DNA of 64,000 nucleotides from Panaeolus papilionaceus (GCA_015501605.1 JADNRZ010000001.1:930001-994000), one strand, 5' to 3'; shown: positions 22,631 to 35,590, counted from the first letter of the stretch. The notes: a model not told the origin generated them from the letters alone. Made by a program: numbers and translations.

Positions 22631-23983
22631 GCCATTGCAAAGTCCTCCCATAAGTTTCTTCCAGCTTTGCTCTTGGTTTTGGCTGAATCATGCAGTAGTG
22701 TGTCCAATAACTCTGACAAAGCATGAAGGGACATCACCTCATGAAGAGCACCATAAAACAAGGCCAGCAGAGATGATGGTGGCAGGTCAGGAACAGTTGA
22801 CATGTACCCACTTGTCTAAATCCAGATGCTGTGACATTTGTCAGCACCTAACAAATATAATTAAACACACTTTTAAAAATTCAGTGGTGCAAAACAATAT
22901 GCAAATGACTGTAGAGAACAATAGTTACTGCATGTGACCCAGAAGTTGGACAGCAGAGCATAAGTTGGTTATTCTGAAAGTAAAATTAAAATAACTGCAA
23001 AATCAGTTATATTTTGTAAATGAGAGATATGTTGAGTACTCAAAACCTGAATTTCACAATTTTTTGCCATTTTACTGATGAGCTATGAATATTTTACTGA
23101 GCAGACCCATGAAACCTGTCCAAACTGGGAAGTTGGACACCCTTACATTACAATTACATCACTAACCAAAAAAGGATTTTCGATAAGATATGTTGTAATC
23201 AGCCTTTGGCACTGGCAACTGACAACAATAAAGGCCATATTGCTTGTCGAATACTGTGACTAAAAGCACAAAAAAAATTGCATTATTATCCTCTATTTCA
23301 CTAGTATTGAGCTGGCTATGTATCTTCGTCAGGGGTCTGCACAACATAAAGGTAGTTGTTCAACTTTACAGCCATGTCAAAAAGAGGTCTTTTGTCAAAT
23401 ATGCACGATATGTGGTCAAATAAAATCCCAAAAATTATTTTGGCCATGTTTATGTCTTTTTCAATATCCATTTAAAATAACTGTATTTGTGTTTCTGCCC
23501 ACAGCTTCATGGATAATTGTGCAGAGCACCATAAACAAATTGATAATACTATATGTTGCAACATGGACAAATGAAATGTCAACACTTTTTTGAAGTGTGA
23601 AATGATAGAAATATTTTGATTTTGTCCTGAAATAATACATCATATCTTCAAGAATCTTTCTGAAAAAAAGAATTAAGACGTGAGGACATTTTTGACCCAC
23701 AGACAACACTGGATGAGGAGTGATTGTGTTACTCCATTAGGAATTCATGCACACTGATGCTGCAGCTCAGTTGTTGTGGCTGTATCAGATGCTAATTTCA
23801 AGCTATTCCTTCGAAAATTTGTAAACACATTCAGAATATGTGTATGAACTTTTATATGAAAAAAGAAGTGAAAAGGTAGCCCTGTTGATGCTCTAGAACT
23901 CAAGTGTCCAACTACCTGGTCCATCCAACTACCAGGTCACATGCAGTAAGATACATTGTCTCTCCTTGACAACTACCTGTAAA
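22631..23983. other. CpG-poor intergenic DNA with a small protein fragment
   Basis: Minus-strand frame 22618-22803 (LLALFYGALHEVMSL, ending NLWEDFAMAQ) partly matches a stub beside MITE copy A (ELYEDFAVA near 2904-2930). Both MITEs thus sit next to members of one unidentified gene family. The rest shows only short frames. Confidence 0.4.
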
Positions 23984-25267
23984 TTATACAATTCTTCCTC
24001 TCCTCATTAAAGCAAAGAATGCAACACCTCCCAAAAATCCTCCAATATGTCCTACAGTATCAGTGGTTCCCATCTAAAAACAATAACATTGGTTAATATT
24101 GAGGTCACTTTTCATATGAGAAATATGAATCATACCTTGTTTGAAAGGGTGCTATATACATCATAGCCAAATAAACCAGTGACAACAAGCCATGCAGGTA
24201 CTGGGATAATACCATATAGCTGGAATGTGAGAGTAGGAGCAACACAGGCAAGGAAGGACATGGTAGAGTAGATTGCACCTATGAGAAATAGTTATTTTGT
24301 CAGTATCTTATGTCCAAAATTTGACAGAAAGAAATCAGGATAAAGAAACACACCACTGGCACCATGAGACATATAACCAGCTTTATTGGTTGCCATAGCA
24401 TAGAACATGCTCGTGAACGACGAGATCATTCCACCTGTACCAAGAGTTAGTTGCATTACCCCACACAATCGAGAGAAAATGTGCCAAAGCTCACCTCCGA
24501 GATAAAGCAGAATGAATCTGCGGCTTCCGAGCATTTGCAACACATTTCGCGACAGGAAATAGAAAGTGAAGGCATTCATGAGGATATGGCTCACGTCCTT
24601 GTGCGAGAAGCAGCATGTTAGTGGCGTCCATCTATACTCGCAAGAATCTAAAGTTAGACTCTCTAGTCTACGACAAATCGATAACGAGAGTTACACACAT
24701 TCTACCCTCAACCAAATTCCCCCAAGCATTCAAGAAATTCTTCGCCATAAACCTTATAGCACTCGGATCCCGCTCTTGTTGCTAATTAACATTCCCCACA
24801 CTTCAGCATCATACTCGGCGGAACACAAGAGTCCCAGAACGCACCCATTTCTGCTGAGCCATAAACCACATCAAAAACACCCCAGCATTCAGGCCCATAA
24901 TTCCCCAAAACACCGTGTTCTGCGGTATCCGATCCAAAAACGCGAACATCACCCGTTCCCCGCCATTCCTATTGTTTCTGCCCGCGGGGTGGTATCTCAA
25001 TAACGACCCACTCGAGCTAGAGAATGTGCGCCGGAGGTTGGGTAGAAGAAAAAGGATGTTCGTTCGTGAAGGGCTTGACAGTCTAGCAGAACTCGAAGCG
25101 AGTGTCCTGGATGTAGCGAAGGACGAGCCGAGAACACGAGAAGCCAGGCTAGATTTCTGGTTCATTAACTTGTGACTCGTGAAGAAACATGATTTGGACG
25201 AGAAAAGTTGTGCCGAACCGGTAGCCTGACGTGTTAGCAGTGAACGGAGTAGGAGGGTGGAGGACAT
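23984..25267 (-). CDS. Mitochondrial rhomboid intramembrane serine protease
   Basis: A six-exon gene from ATG at 25267 to TAA at 23984. The first ~100 residues are Ser/Arg-rich and hydroxylated, a typical mitochondrial presequence, followed by a first membrane helix (FWGIMGLNAGVFLMWF). Later exons give the rhomboid core: a helix after FSHKDVSHILMNAFTFYFLSR, the catalytic serine in SHGASG (about 24367), and the catalytic histidine in DTVGHIGGFLGG (last exon). Order and Ser/His dyad match Pcp1/PARL-type rhomboids, which in yeast process Ccp1 and the dynamin Mgm1 in the inner membrane. The gene looks intact. Odd: the last ~430 bp (23984-24411) contain no CpG, whereas the upstream exons are CpG-rich, so the gene straddles the border of the decayed repeat compartment. 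Confidence 0.9.
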
Positions 25268-25771
25268 GGTGATGATGGTAATGAAGAAAGCCGCGATGAC
25301 ATATGCGCGCGGCAGTCAGCGCGCAGAGCCAATCAGAGCACGAGTATCTCACACTAGAAGTCTCTCAATTCACACCGAAATTGTAGTCCTCAAACCAAAC
25401 GAAATCGAAAAGATAGTAAATCATCAGCCGTAAGAACAACAACAACAGTGGTGCTACTAACTATGAGGGAATAATCAGAAACACGGTTGTAGTAACATGA
25501 ACAGGAACAAGGGTGAGTCATAGGATAGTCGGGACGGGGTAGTAGCAAGGAACAAAAAAGGCGCTCTAGGTCTAGATGTATCATCAAAACTACGAGAGGA
25601 CCACATGAAAAAAAGACCGAACCCGAACAAACATGCAAAAGTATGGGAAGAAAGTGACATGAGATGTAGGACTCAAAAACACAAGCACCGAAAATAGCGG
25701 GGTAGAATCATATCATATGAAGGTGTGGGGTATGCAAGGTACTTTTCAAAGAAAAAGTCGAGACCGGGTTT
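25268..25771. other. Intergenic, CpG-rich
   Basis: Holds the rhomboid promoter side (near 25268-25400) and the 3' region of the phosphoesterase gene. No ORF of interest. Confidence 0.6.
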
Positions 25772-27964
25772 TTAATGGGCGTCATTAGATTTCGCGCCAT
25801 TCACGTCGCCTCCTCCGCTTCCTCTCGGGGAACCACGCGTCAGACCCGCCGCTGAGAGTCCACGCGCTGCAAAGCCTCCTCCTCCGCGTCCACCGCGACC
25901 TCGTCCACCAAATCCTCTTCCAAATGGCTCGCCGCGTTGTTCACGTTCAGTAGCTTGCTTAACTTCAGGGTTAGTATCCTTGAAGGTCTATTTTTACGTG
26001 CTCCGTTAGAACGCGTCTAGGCAATAATTTAAAATCGACTTACAGTGGCGTGCTTGTCAAGACCAGCTTTCATCGCTTCCTCGTCACCAAATTCAACATA
26101 TGCCAATCTGGCCTTGCCAGGGAATGGATGAGGGAGATTGACGCGAGTAATCTAAGCATGGGTGAGCTAAGGAACAAAGAAAAGACAAAAAAAGTCACGT
26201 ACTCCCGCCTTGGCATCTCCAAAGAATTCCCGCACATCCTGTTCCACGAATTGCACATGAGGGGCGATTCTCATGAAAATGGTCCAAGGATTCCTAGGCG
26301 GCTTGCCAGTCTTTGGCGTTCTGGCACCAGCACTTCCTTCGACGGGGCTCTTGACTTCTTCACCCAGCTCAGCCCTGTCTTTGCTCAAATCGGGTGTGCC
26401 AGCGACAGACGCCTCTGTGTCTTTCGAGGCAGCAGGATCAGGGGTGGCTGCACCGTCTTCAGCCTTTTCTTTCTTGAAATCCTTCTTCTTCTTTCCTTTG
26501 TCTGCAGATCCATTGATCCTGGCAGGACTATCAGCTTCGGCGGCGGCGGGTGGTGGTGTGGAGGGCGTGGATTTGTTGACCATGTGCGGTGGCAGAGCCT
26601 TGTCGGGAACAGGGGTAGACCCTTTTGTAGGGACAACGGGTGGCAAAGGGGAGGTGGAGGAATTGGGTGTGGCGGCTCCGGTAGCTGTGCGACGGTAGGC
26701 GTAGTTGAAACCTAAAAATAGTTTAGCGACACATGACACGATGAAAGGGCGTGCATACCTTGGCTTTTAAGTTCGGCGCTAACTCTGCCCTCTTTGATGT
26801 CCAAAATGAGTGAGCCGTATGCGGCATCACACAAGTTCCAATTCCAACAGTTTTTCCAAGCAGGTTCTTCTCCAGCAGCAGAAGCCCCAGGACCTGAGGA
26901 TGGCAAGGTGGAAGGCACTCTATCAATAAGCGCAAGAGCCTTGTCTAAAAGAACGCGCTGATGTTCATCGATAACAGCATCAACTTGTGTTTTCACGTTC
27001 TCCCAAACACGGTCAAAGCCCTCTTTGCCCAAAGCCAACTTGTGACGGAAACCCTCGAAATCCCCCTGTACGCTGAATTCGTTGTAAGAAGTGGAGTAAC
27101 GGAAGTGAAGACCGGCAGAAATGGTGAGGTCTGCTTTGACGACTAGACCGAGTTGAGCAATGATTCCTTCGCGACCTGGACTGGCGTGTGTTACGAGTAG
27201 ACGTGTTTCTGTGGGGTCAAAGGAGCGTTGGGCGGTGTCTACGAGTTCACCTATCTGAAGTGCCGTTGTCCACATTGTTCCCTGACCGCCAGCAATGGTA
27301 GCATTTCCTTCACCGTTGTCAAAGAGTTTATGTGGAACCAAAGCGCCACCCAAACCCAACAACCTAAGCTTTATCCCACCGACGTCGAGAAGTCTTGTAG
27401 TTGCCTCGTCGAGAACGTGAAGGTTTTCTACGGTGTATTCCCCTGACCTGAATTTTTCGAGAACGAGAACGTCTTCACAAGCACCCCAGACTGTATAAAC
27501 TGGAACTTGAAGTTTGATGTGACCTGACAATAGAAGTGGGAATTCTGACAAGAGTTCTATGCCGACGGTTGAACGAATGACAGAAGCTGGGTTTCCATCT
27601 GCCAACAAGTGTGTACGTTGAGCTGAAGGAATGAGCGGTGAATACATTGTAAGATGACGAAGAGTTCTGTCATTGATTCTGTCCAGACTATTTGGTTCTA
27701 TAAGATGAATGGTGAATAAGTGAATAGATAAGAATAAAAAGGTGGAAAAAAAATACCAAAGAAACCAAAGTCTCCTGTATGAATTATAGCTTTTGCATTT
27801 GCCTCTCTTGCCAAGTCATTAAGAGAAGAAAGACGACCACGAATATCAGCTATACAAAGAATACGACCATGAGCCGAGTCCAAAATAGTTGTCTGAGTAT
27901 TCAATTGACGAGGAAGAGGAGAATGAGATGGACGAGTTGAAGTGGGTCTAGTCGAGGAGGACAT
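25772..27964 (-). CDS. DUF2433 calcineurin-like phosphoesterase with RRM-like C-terminus
   Basis: ATG at 27964, stop at 25772, at least five exons. Exon 1 has the metallophosphoesterase opening (RILCIADIRGRLSSLNDLAREANAKAIIHTGDFGFF): the Asp and the HTGDF block supply metal ligands. Exon 2 carries SGHIKLQVPVYTVWGACED, TRLLVTHASPGREGI and the DUF2433-type C-terminal half. Exon 3 is a low-complexity Pro/Ala/Lys linker, then NPWTIFMRIAPHVQFVEQDVREFFGDAKAG and ITRVNLPHPFPGKARLAYVEFGDEEAM form an RRM-like fold. The tail is rich in Gly-Arg (RGRGGRGGGG), typical of RNA-binding proteins. This architecture is known in fungi, but the substrate is not. It is divergent from Med13, the two starts only about 100 bp apart. 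Confidence 0.8.
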
Positions 27965-28063
27965 TATTGAAGGTTTGTTTTAAAAGAGACGCCTTTGGAA
28001 TTGTTGACTTTGAATTGAATTGCTGTTTGACGGAAATTGCCGAAAAGAGGGTTGACCTGAACT
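27965..28063. promoter_or_regulatory. Shared divergent promoter
   Basis: Only 99 bp separate the outward-facing start codons of the phosphoesterase gene (27964) and the predicted Med13 start (28064). The two genes must share regulatory sequence unless Med13 starts further downstream. No clear TATA box. Confidence 0.5.
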
Positions 28064-31000
28064 ATGACGGACAATTCAAGATTGTCGTTAAATTCAAGTC
28101 AAGTCTTATTATCCTCAACAATTACTTTGCCATTATCTTTCTCAGTCTCTTTTATTATTTTTAAATCAGCAACCAATGACAACATCGAGCAAGCAAGGAG
28201 GTCAATATTGTCAACGACGACGACAACGACATCCACGGCGACCAACACAACACCCACCATTCTCGACATTCTTCTACCTGCCGTAAACATCACTTCAACC
28301 CCAGAGCTATATGTCTTTGTCGTTTCTTCATCTCCAACGCCAGTTTCACCTCTGGACAATCTTCAGTTCGACGGCTTGGCAGGTGTGTATTCCGTTTTTG
28401 GTCATGTACAGACCCATAATTCCATCGTCCAACAGTAATCAAGTCAGGTCCTCTACCACCACCAGAACCTTCTAGGTGAGTTGTATTTTATGATATATTT
28501 ATCACGCCATGATACCCATCTTCAATAAAGTCTTCTACCAGATCCAGACCAACAGGTCATTTATAGCTATTTCTTCGAAGCAGTTCGCTCCAAATTAATC
28601 AACGACCTCGTATCTGCCTCACAAATCTCATCCAATACAAATATTAGACGGTGCAAGGATGGCTTTCTCATTTCTCGTTCAACTACTACCTCGGATTGGG
28701 ACTATAAACCACCAGCAAGGCAAGTCCCCCATTAATCACACACACCCATTGTCGTCTTGTATTCCTCTAACCCCCTTTATCCTATTTACTAGACCTCTTA
28801 CTTTCTGCCATTTGCAAATAAGCTTTGGCTATTCTCCCCAAGGTCTAACTACCCACCTCATAGTCCACCCCACCCTAATTCCCACACCGCTTCTTGACAT
28901 ATCCAATTCCCTACCACTACCCTCCGGTACACCAATCATCTTGCTCCCATTTGCTACACCGGCTTTCTTCCTAGCCAGCTATACAGGTCCAACCTCGGGT
29001 TTAATCAAGCAGTTTCAGGCTTCTCTACAGGGTTTGGGAGCCGGCAGATGGGAAAACTCGTCAAATCCATTTATTATTGCTTGGATCAAGGTCGAAAATC
29101 CGCAGGGGGAAGATAAGGGTATCACTATCATATATCCCACAAACTTGTGTGCATCTTATCTGCCTCAGTCAGTATCAAGACAGCCTCTCGATTTCGTTCC
29201 TCAGCTCCCCATCCCGCTCCAACCCTCTCCTCCCGTACAAGCATCATTACCTTCCCTCGGTCAAACGAATTACCCAAATCTATTCTCGTCACCAACTTCC
29301 GAATCGTTACATGCTTTTCGCGGTCTTGCCGTGTCAAAAGTAAAAGATCTCAACAATGTCGCTCTCGAGGTTAAAACTTTTGTTGATGCTGTTGTACGGG
29401 AACGCGAAAAAGAGCGCGAGCGCCTAAAACGCGAACGAGAGAACAGTGCTGGTTCTTCGCCCAAGATGAGCAGAGCATCAGCCACAACGCCTGCTGCTTC
29501 TGCTCCAACACCATCGTTTGATGTTCACCATCCTCCTCCTCCTCCACAGCAATCACATCACACTCCAAATCCTACACCCTCAACATCTAATCAAGCCCCA
29601 CTGCAAACACCTGCCTCTATCCAGAACTTCTACCCTTCACCACCGCAAACTAATTCCATCAACCCACCGCCACCGAACCGAACATCACCAGAGGTTGAAC
29701 CGAAACCAACACCATCGGCACTCCCACCAGCACCAACACCAGCAGCATCAACATCGACATCACATCCTGCTCCACCCCCTCTTTCCTCCTCTTCGTCCAC
29801 AAGCTCATATGACCCTTTCAATGGCATGGACAACTCATGGGGTCAGCCAACTGATAATTACCTAGGCATGGGAATGGACATCGACTTCGGCATGAGCGAC
29901 ATGAGTATGAACTTTGGCATGAACATGGGTAATATGGGCAATTCATCCACAGCAGCACCTTCATACAACGCCAACGACCGTGTTGACGATATGGATTTTG
30001 AGAATGCATTCACGGACGATGATTTCAGCTTCTTTGATCGTCCTGCACCTACACCGAGTGCACCACCTCAGCCCGTCATGACGCATTCTAGGAATGTCTC
30101 CGGCGTATCTGCTCTGGCTACATCAGGGGTGTCTCCTTCCGCATTCAATGATGTCCACCTCTCGGGTCCCGGGCCTCCAGGCACGAGTGGTCTCCAACAC
30201 GCCTGGACACCTGGTGGGTTTATGGACGGCTTAACCCCCAGGTCAATGGACCACACCATGGGCCCACCCACACACCTCCAAACCCCTGCTGCACAGTACA
30301 CAGAGAGTATACCTCCGACGCCCAACGTGCATCTCGAACATGAGCCCAAGCCACCATTGCTCCTACGCGCCCAAAGTACGCCCCAACTCAATAATTCTTT
30401 CGAGCCTATTCCGTTTGCGCCATATCACCGTGAGGCAGACGGTAAATACACACTCGGCAAATTTGCTTTACCCAGTCCGCCTACCGACCAAGATGATGAC
30501 GTCTTCAAATACGAACCATCGACGCGGTCAGCACCGCCTAGTTCGCCCAATGGGCCCTCACGAGCTCGACCTATTCTCAATCGACGGCCTACGGGATGGC
30601 GGACGAAATACGACGCAGAGACTGACCCACGTATACGGTTGGTTCAGAAGCTTATTGGGGTCAAACGCAAGCCGCTTTCGCAAGGGACACGAAACCCTCC
30701 AAAGGCATCTCCTTGGAATACCTCTGAGGATTGGGACAAGGACCTTCTCCCACCCGCGGAACAGGAGACCAAATCCTCTCCTGGATCAGACGGCTCTGAA
30801 GATGACGACGAGGAAGACGAGGATCTCGACATGGAGTCTTCGGAAGGGGTGAGCACGCCCATGCTTTCAAGACCGAGCACACCCCCGCCTGCGTATCTCC
30901 CGCTCGGGCCAACCCTGCTACATACCCACTTTGAGCACGACTCGTTGTTGCCTTTGAGTGTGCCCCTACGACCACATGGTGTCGCCATCACTCCTCTAAA

Positions 31001-33236
31001 CTTCACTCATCCAGGTACTGGGTCCCATTTGCCTCCTCCATCTGTACCCACACCTGTGTCACCCGCTGCAACCATGGGAGCTGCTTCAGAGCGTTCTAAA
31101 TCGCTCGAAACCTTTGCCAACGAGATTGCAGTCCAAGTTGTGGACAACCCGATATGGGCCGAATCGTGGTTAGCCACGACCGCAGTGGCTACGAAGCCGA
31201 GTTTGTCGGTGTGGACGTCGGATGTCAAGCTTGTGCTAAAGCTTTTAGAGGGTGTGGAGTGGTTGAGAACTGGGTTGAGTATCAGCGAATTGTTCGGGAT
31301 TGGTATGTCTTTTCACGCTATAATCGTGTTCTCGATAGTGACTGATGGTTTAACAATGGCTTAACAGAGCGATCAAAGGTTATTCCGCCGCTTGAGCCTC
31401 CTATGATATCAATAGGCAAGGGGGATGCAGTTATACAGATTCTTCCTCCTGCGTTGCGGTTCTGGGACAAACTTGGGCTTACTCCGAAGCATGGCAAAAA
31501 GAACCAGGAGATTATTGTTGTTTTCGAGGACGAGGGCGAGCAGAAGCGGGGTCAGATACAAACCTGGATGAAGGCGTTGTGTGCGACGTATGAAGTAAGC
31601 TGCTCTTCTGCTACATTGCAACATTCAAATAACGTCTATTCAGAGCAAGCACTTTGGCTGCTTACAACCTGGCTCTGTACCCGAGTACCTTCGGGATGGC
31701 CTTTTGCCTGTGCGTTTTGACAGCTTCTTCAGGAAGAGTATCAGTGAGTACTTCGTCAACTCAAAGTGATCCTCTCACTCATCCTTTCACAGCATCCTAC
31801 ATCAACACTGTAAGCGACGATACCTACGTTGTTCTCGCCCTGATCGTGCCAACCACCATCATGTCCCTCTCCTCCCACACTCTCCGCCAAACTTACGCTA
31901 TGCTACACAAGCTCATCTCCAACCCCCTATCCCACATCCTTCTACAACTTATCCCAGAACACCACATCTACACCGCACTTGAGAACATAGCTCCCTATGA
32001 CTCCGCTTTAGATCTCCTCGCATTTTCTATTTACAACCGCACACGAATCGAAGTCGAACGCCTTATGTCGCGACGTATCCACGAGCGCAGTGAGGCCGTG
32101 AGCATGCCCCTTGAAGCGCCTGCTTACACACTCGCACGACCGCTGCCTTGTCGGGTGACGTACACGCGTGCCGGCCACACTTCATTCGACGTCTTGGACA
32201 GGTATACGATGTTGCATATCGGTTATCATCTTAGTGCATGCGGTAAATGGATTGTGGCTTGTGGGGTGGACCAGCGTGGGGAGGCACATACTGTTGGGGT
32301 GTGGCTCACGAAACCCCCCGACGATGAAAGTGAGATGTCAAGGGAAGAGTATGCTATCAAGAAAGTATGGGACTTTGGGCTTGATCTTGCACATAGGGCA
32401 TGTGTGGAGTGGAGGGTTGTGTTTACGAGGTTGGGGCTGATGAGCGACAAGGAGATGCATGGTTTGTGGATTTACCTACGGTTTGGTTATTTTTTGGCTG
32501 ACGTCGTTATACAGCTTGGTTAGACATATTGGAAGATGTGAACTTATCGCGTGAGCAACCTGCCGTACATCACACAATCGCCTGCGTCATCCCAGACGCG
32601 CCATGGTCCTTCCTTTCCTCGATTCCGACCAAACCATCGTCTCCCTCAAATTCTGCTTCTAGCAGGCCACCCTACCCATCTCGGTTAGCTTCATCACCGA
32701 AACAACAAACCTTCTTTACCGACATTTCTACAACGACCTACGCACTATTCCCCACAGCACGTATACCAATCTCCGCACCTCCATCTCACATCCTACCCCT
32801 TCTATCACATCCCTACATCCCCGAACCCCCACCCCCAGCTGACTATCCAACCACAGAGCGTGTCGACCCTTCACTCCTCCTTCCAGAACACATCAGAATT
32901 CCTCATCCCGTCACCATCCTCCCCCTCCTCTCGTCCATCCTCGTTAGCGTGCCATGCTCATCCCCTGCCACCTCCATATCCATGACGCACATCCACATCC
33001 TGCGCACGTTCCATTCGCGCTCTGCCAAGATTCCAATCGGCGACGATTTCGACGAGCGCTTGTTGGAAGATATGACGCGCAACTACCATGAGCTTTCCGT
33101 CTTGGCACGCTCGAGGTGGAAGTTGAGTGAGCAAGTCGGGAAAAGGGGGTTGCCTATACACCTTGCTGCTGTTGACGCGGTGACCAGTGCGCTGGATAGA
33201 GATTGGGATCGCTTTGAGAGCGCTCCGGAAAACTGA
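28064..33236 (+). CDS. MED13: Mediator complex subunit 13 (Med13/Srb9)
   Basis: A large multi-exon gene. N-terminal exons (28064-28383, about 28447-28474, about 28555-28715) include TPELYVFVVSSSPTPVSPLD and DGFLISRSTTTSDWDYKP. A long exon (about 28827-31305) has the N-terminal Med13 fold (FGYSPQGLTTHLIVHP) and then a >600-residue Pro/Ser/Asn-rich disordered middle. C-terminal exons encode the PIWI-like region: VVLALIVPTTIMSLSSHTLRQTY, MLHIGYHLSACGKWIVACGVDQRGE, AVHHTIACVIPDAP. Med13 links the Cdk8 kinase module to core Mediator. Stop at 33236. The exact start is uncertain: the first exon is weakly conserved, and the region 28064-28170 could be 5'UTR. The intron after about 28715 has a non-obvious, possibly GC, donor. 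Confidence 0.85.
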
Positions 33237-33992
33237 ACTGAGTCTCTAGGGGATTATTTTTTCTTTCTTGGAGTTTTCTACGCTTGTGCTATCATTGGTT
33301 TTTTGTTTTGTCTCTTCTGATCATCCTTGATTTTTTGACACCATATTTACAAACTGGCATTTCTCTACATCACATTCAGTTCCTGGCATCATTTTTCCAC
33401 CCTGTTTCGGTCACGTCCTTTCTTGCAATTTATGTCGTCTCTTGTCTTTTTCAATCCTCCTTTGTTGTATCCATACCCTATTGCAGATAATCAGCACTTT
33501 CAAGAACTCAGCTCTCTCCCTCTATACATTTTTTTGTCCTCGTATATATCCACGTCTCCTATTTCACATCCAGTCACTTCCCTTGCCGTTACATACATAA
33601 ATTTATACCACCAGCTATCTCCGTTGCACTCATTCCCCCCGCACTCCGTTCAATATTTACGACTACTGTGACTTGCTACGACTCTATCATTGCACAATAC
33701 GACCGACTTCACTGATATATTTTTAACAATGCTCTTCTAAAAGTGTATCAGGGTCGTTTGAACGCAATTTTCAAGCTCTTTAGCAAGTGCTGTCGATGAC
33801 AACTTTCATTTGATGATGGGACCATCCATATCGTACTATAGTTACTACAATACACGCCACCCAAAGGTCCTGAAAGTATAATACATTCAACCCAAATCTG
33901 CGAGGGCGGGAGTCCGCGCTGGCATCTCGAATTGCTGTCAAAAAAACAAAAGTTAGTATCGAGGCAGTCGTAAATAGTAGCTACCTACACCA
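33237..33992. other. Intergenic, convergent 3' ends
   Basis: T-rich 3' flank of Med13, then the 3' flank of the aegerolysin gene on the other strand. Small plus-strand frames (33284-33671) look like chance. Confidence 0.6.
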
Positions 33993-34406
33993 TCAACCAA
34001 GGTAAGCAATGTCAACGCTAATGTCCTTCAAAGGCCCAGAAGTACTGAACGAGCTGAGGGCAACAATGTAGTCTTCGTTGTTTTCACGGGTTTTGTGAAA
34101 TTTGTTTTGGCCGCTGTAGGGACAGTCCCAGTAGACGTTGACTACTTCAACATTCCCGGAATCGGTGCTGTCTGCAATAGTAACGTTTCCTTCGGTTCCA
34201 GAGGGGCTGTCGGAGCGACCACAAGAGTAGATATCCAGAGATCCCTTGGGCGGTATTTCCTTGTTTATGAAAGCGCCGGGTTGAACCTCGTTGTCCTTGT
34301 TACCTTCATAAAATTTGCCGTAAAGTGCGTCGATGTAGCTAATCTTCAAGGTTCGGGACCTGGACTTGTTGGTGATAGTGATATGGACCCAGTCGCCGTA
34401 ACCCAT
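33993..34406 (-). CDS. Aegerolysin-family protein 1
   Basis: The translation (137 residues from ATG at 34406) is a complete aegerolysin: start MGYGDWVHITITNKS, a central CGRSDSPSG motif with its conserved Cys, and YWDCPYSG with the second conserved Cys/Trp. Aegerolysins are small beta-sandwich proteins that bind sphingolipid-containing membranes. In some mushrooms they form pores together with a MACPF partner protein, which I do not find in this window. No signal peptide, as usual for the family. A 5'UTR intron (34418-34496, GTGAGT...CAG) ends 11 nt before the ATG, the same arrangement as in the copies at 42521 and 35591. I chose this ATG because upstream in-frame codons lie across that splice site. 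Fully intact. Confidence 0.9.
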   Translation of the reverse strand: MGYGDWVHITITNKSRSRTLKISYIDALYGKFYEGNKDNEVQPGAFINKEIPPKGSLDIYSCGRSDSPSGTEGNVTIADSTDSGNVEVVNVYWDCPYSGQNKFHKTRENNEDYIVALSSFSTSGPLKDISVDIAYLG

Positions 34407-34575
34407 TTCTAATATTTCTGGCAATAGTTAGGAGGCAATATTGTAGGTCAAAAGGCTTCTCATATAGAAAGATTGCATGAACGGAACTGTACTCACAAGC
34501 AAGAAAGATGTAGTTCGTGTGCGATGGACTTGAAGCTCTGCAGGCCTTTTAGAACTGCAGTAGATTTTCGCCAGT

Positions 34576-34584
34576 CCTTATATA
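34576..34584 (-). promoter_or_regulatory. TATA box of aegerolysin 1
   Basis: TATATAAGG on the minus strand, about 80 bp before the 5'UTR intron donor and 170 bp before the ATG; similar spacing to the box of aegerolysin 2. Confidence 0.6.
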
Positions 34585-35590
34585 CGTACCCATCTTTAAA
34601 TATTCTGAGTGAAAACGTCGAAATATGGTTCGAGTTGTCTCGCAGGCTGCAGTGATGGAAGCAGTGGCTCGTCATTCTCAGGATGCTTGCCCCTAAGAGG
34701 AGATATGTGCGGCGTCCTTCTCTAGCTAAAGGCGCGCTACGACCACTCCAAAGACACCCAGGACAATCGCTTTTTGAGGCGTCGATTGATTATACAAGTT
34801 TCTAAAATATCGAAGGTCTGTCATGACGTCGTTCTATCTTGATGTGCGCTTTCTGCGCACCGAATGATCGATTCAAGCGGTCGCATTGCATGCAGTCCGG
34901 AGCTCTAGGGAGCTTAGCCAACGCTCAATGGCCAATTGAAAAACACGGTTGTAAGTAGCCCCTGTACAACCGTCCGTCTGGCAAAGCTGTTGATAACAGT
35001 TGGTGTTTTGTGTGCGCTCCTTGGCAGAGTGATAGACCTGCATGGTGTCCCATACCACATTTGGTGAATGGAGCACAAGTAAGGTGTGCGTATTGAAATT
35101 GATCCTCGGGATGAAATTCAATCGACAGATACTCTCGGAAGGTAAGTTTACGAAGTTACGTGGTAAACGTCCTTATTTGGCTTCGACCTGCCAACAGGCT
35201 TCACTTTACTGACCATAACGGGATGGATTGGAACTGGAGATTCGAAGTCACCCATTATCAACACGTACATTGGGAAGGAGTTCCGCACCCAGAGTAATTG
35301 ATACATGACTCCCACTTCAAGGCCGCACCGACTCGAATTGACTCTGACACAATGGAGATAAACAGGGATGATGGTGTCACAGCTGATAAGTAGCAAGTTG
35401 CAAAATACATTGTATATTTACAAGCCATATATATGTTTACATACAGCTAACTGGACGTCGTGCTACGATCTTTAAAGCTCGAGAGCTCGAATCTTGAAGC
35501 ACCAGCCTCATCAATCTTCGAAAGCAGGTAAATTGAAAGCATTGTCATTGAGACGGTAAAGAGGGAGACAAATCACAAGAAGCCACATAC
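34585..35590. other. Intergenic between aegerolysin copies
   Basis: Promoter side of copy 1 and 3' flank of the broken copy. Short frames only (for example minus 34873-35121 and 35148-35396) with no recognisable family. Confidence 0.5.

Noticed and set aside
26273..26698. Plus-strand frames opposite the phosphoesterase gene (26050-26715, 26273-26698)
   Set aside because: Antisense to well-supported exons and low-complexity; no domain.
28659..28826. The long Med13 frame starting at ATG 28659
   Set aside because: Its first ~55 codons read through an intron; the conserved residues in this part (DGFLISRSTTTSDWDYKP) lie in a different frame.
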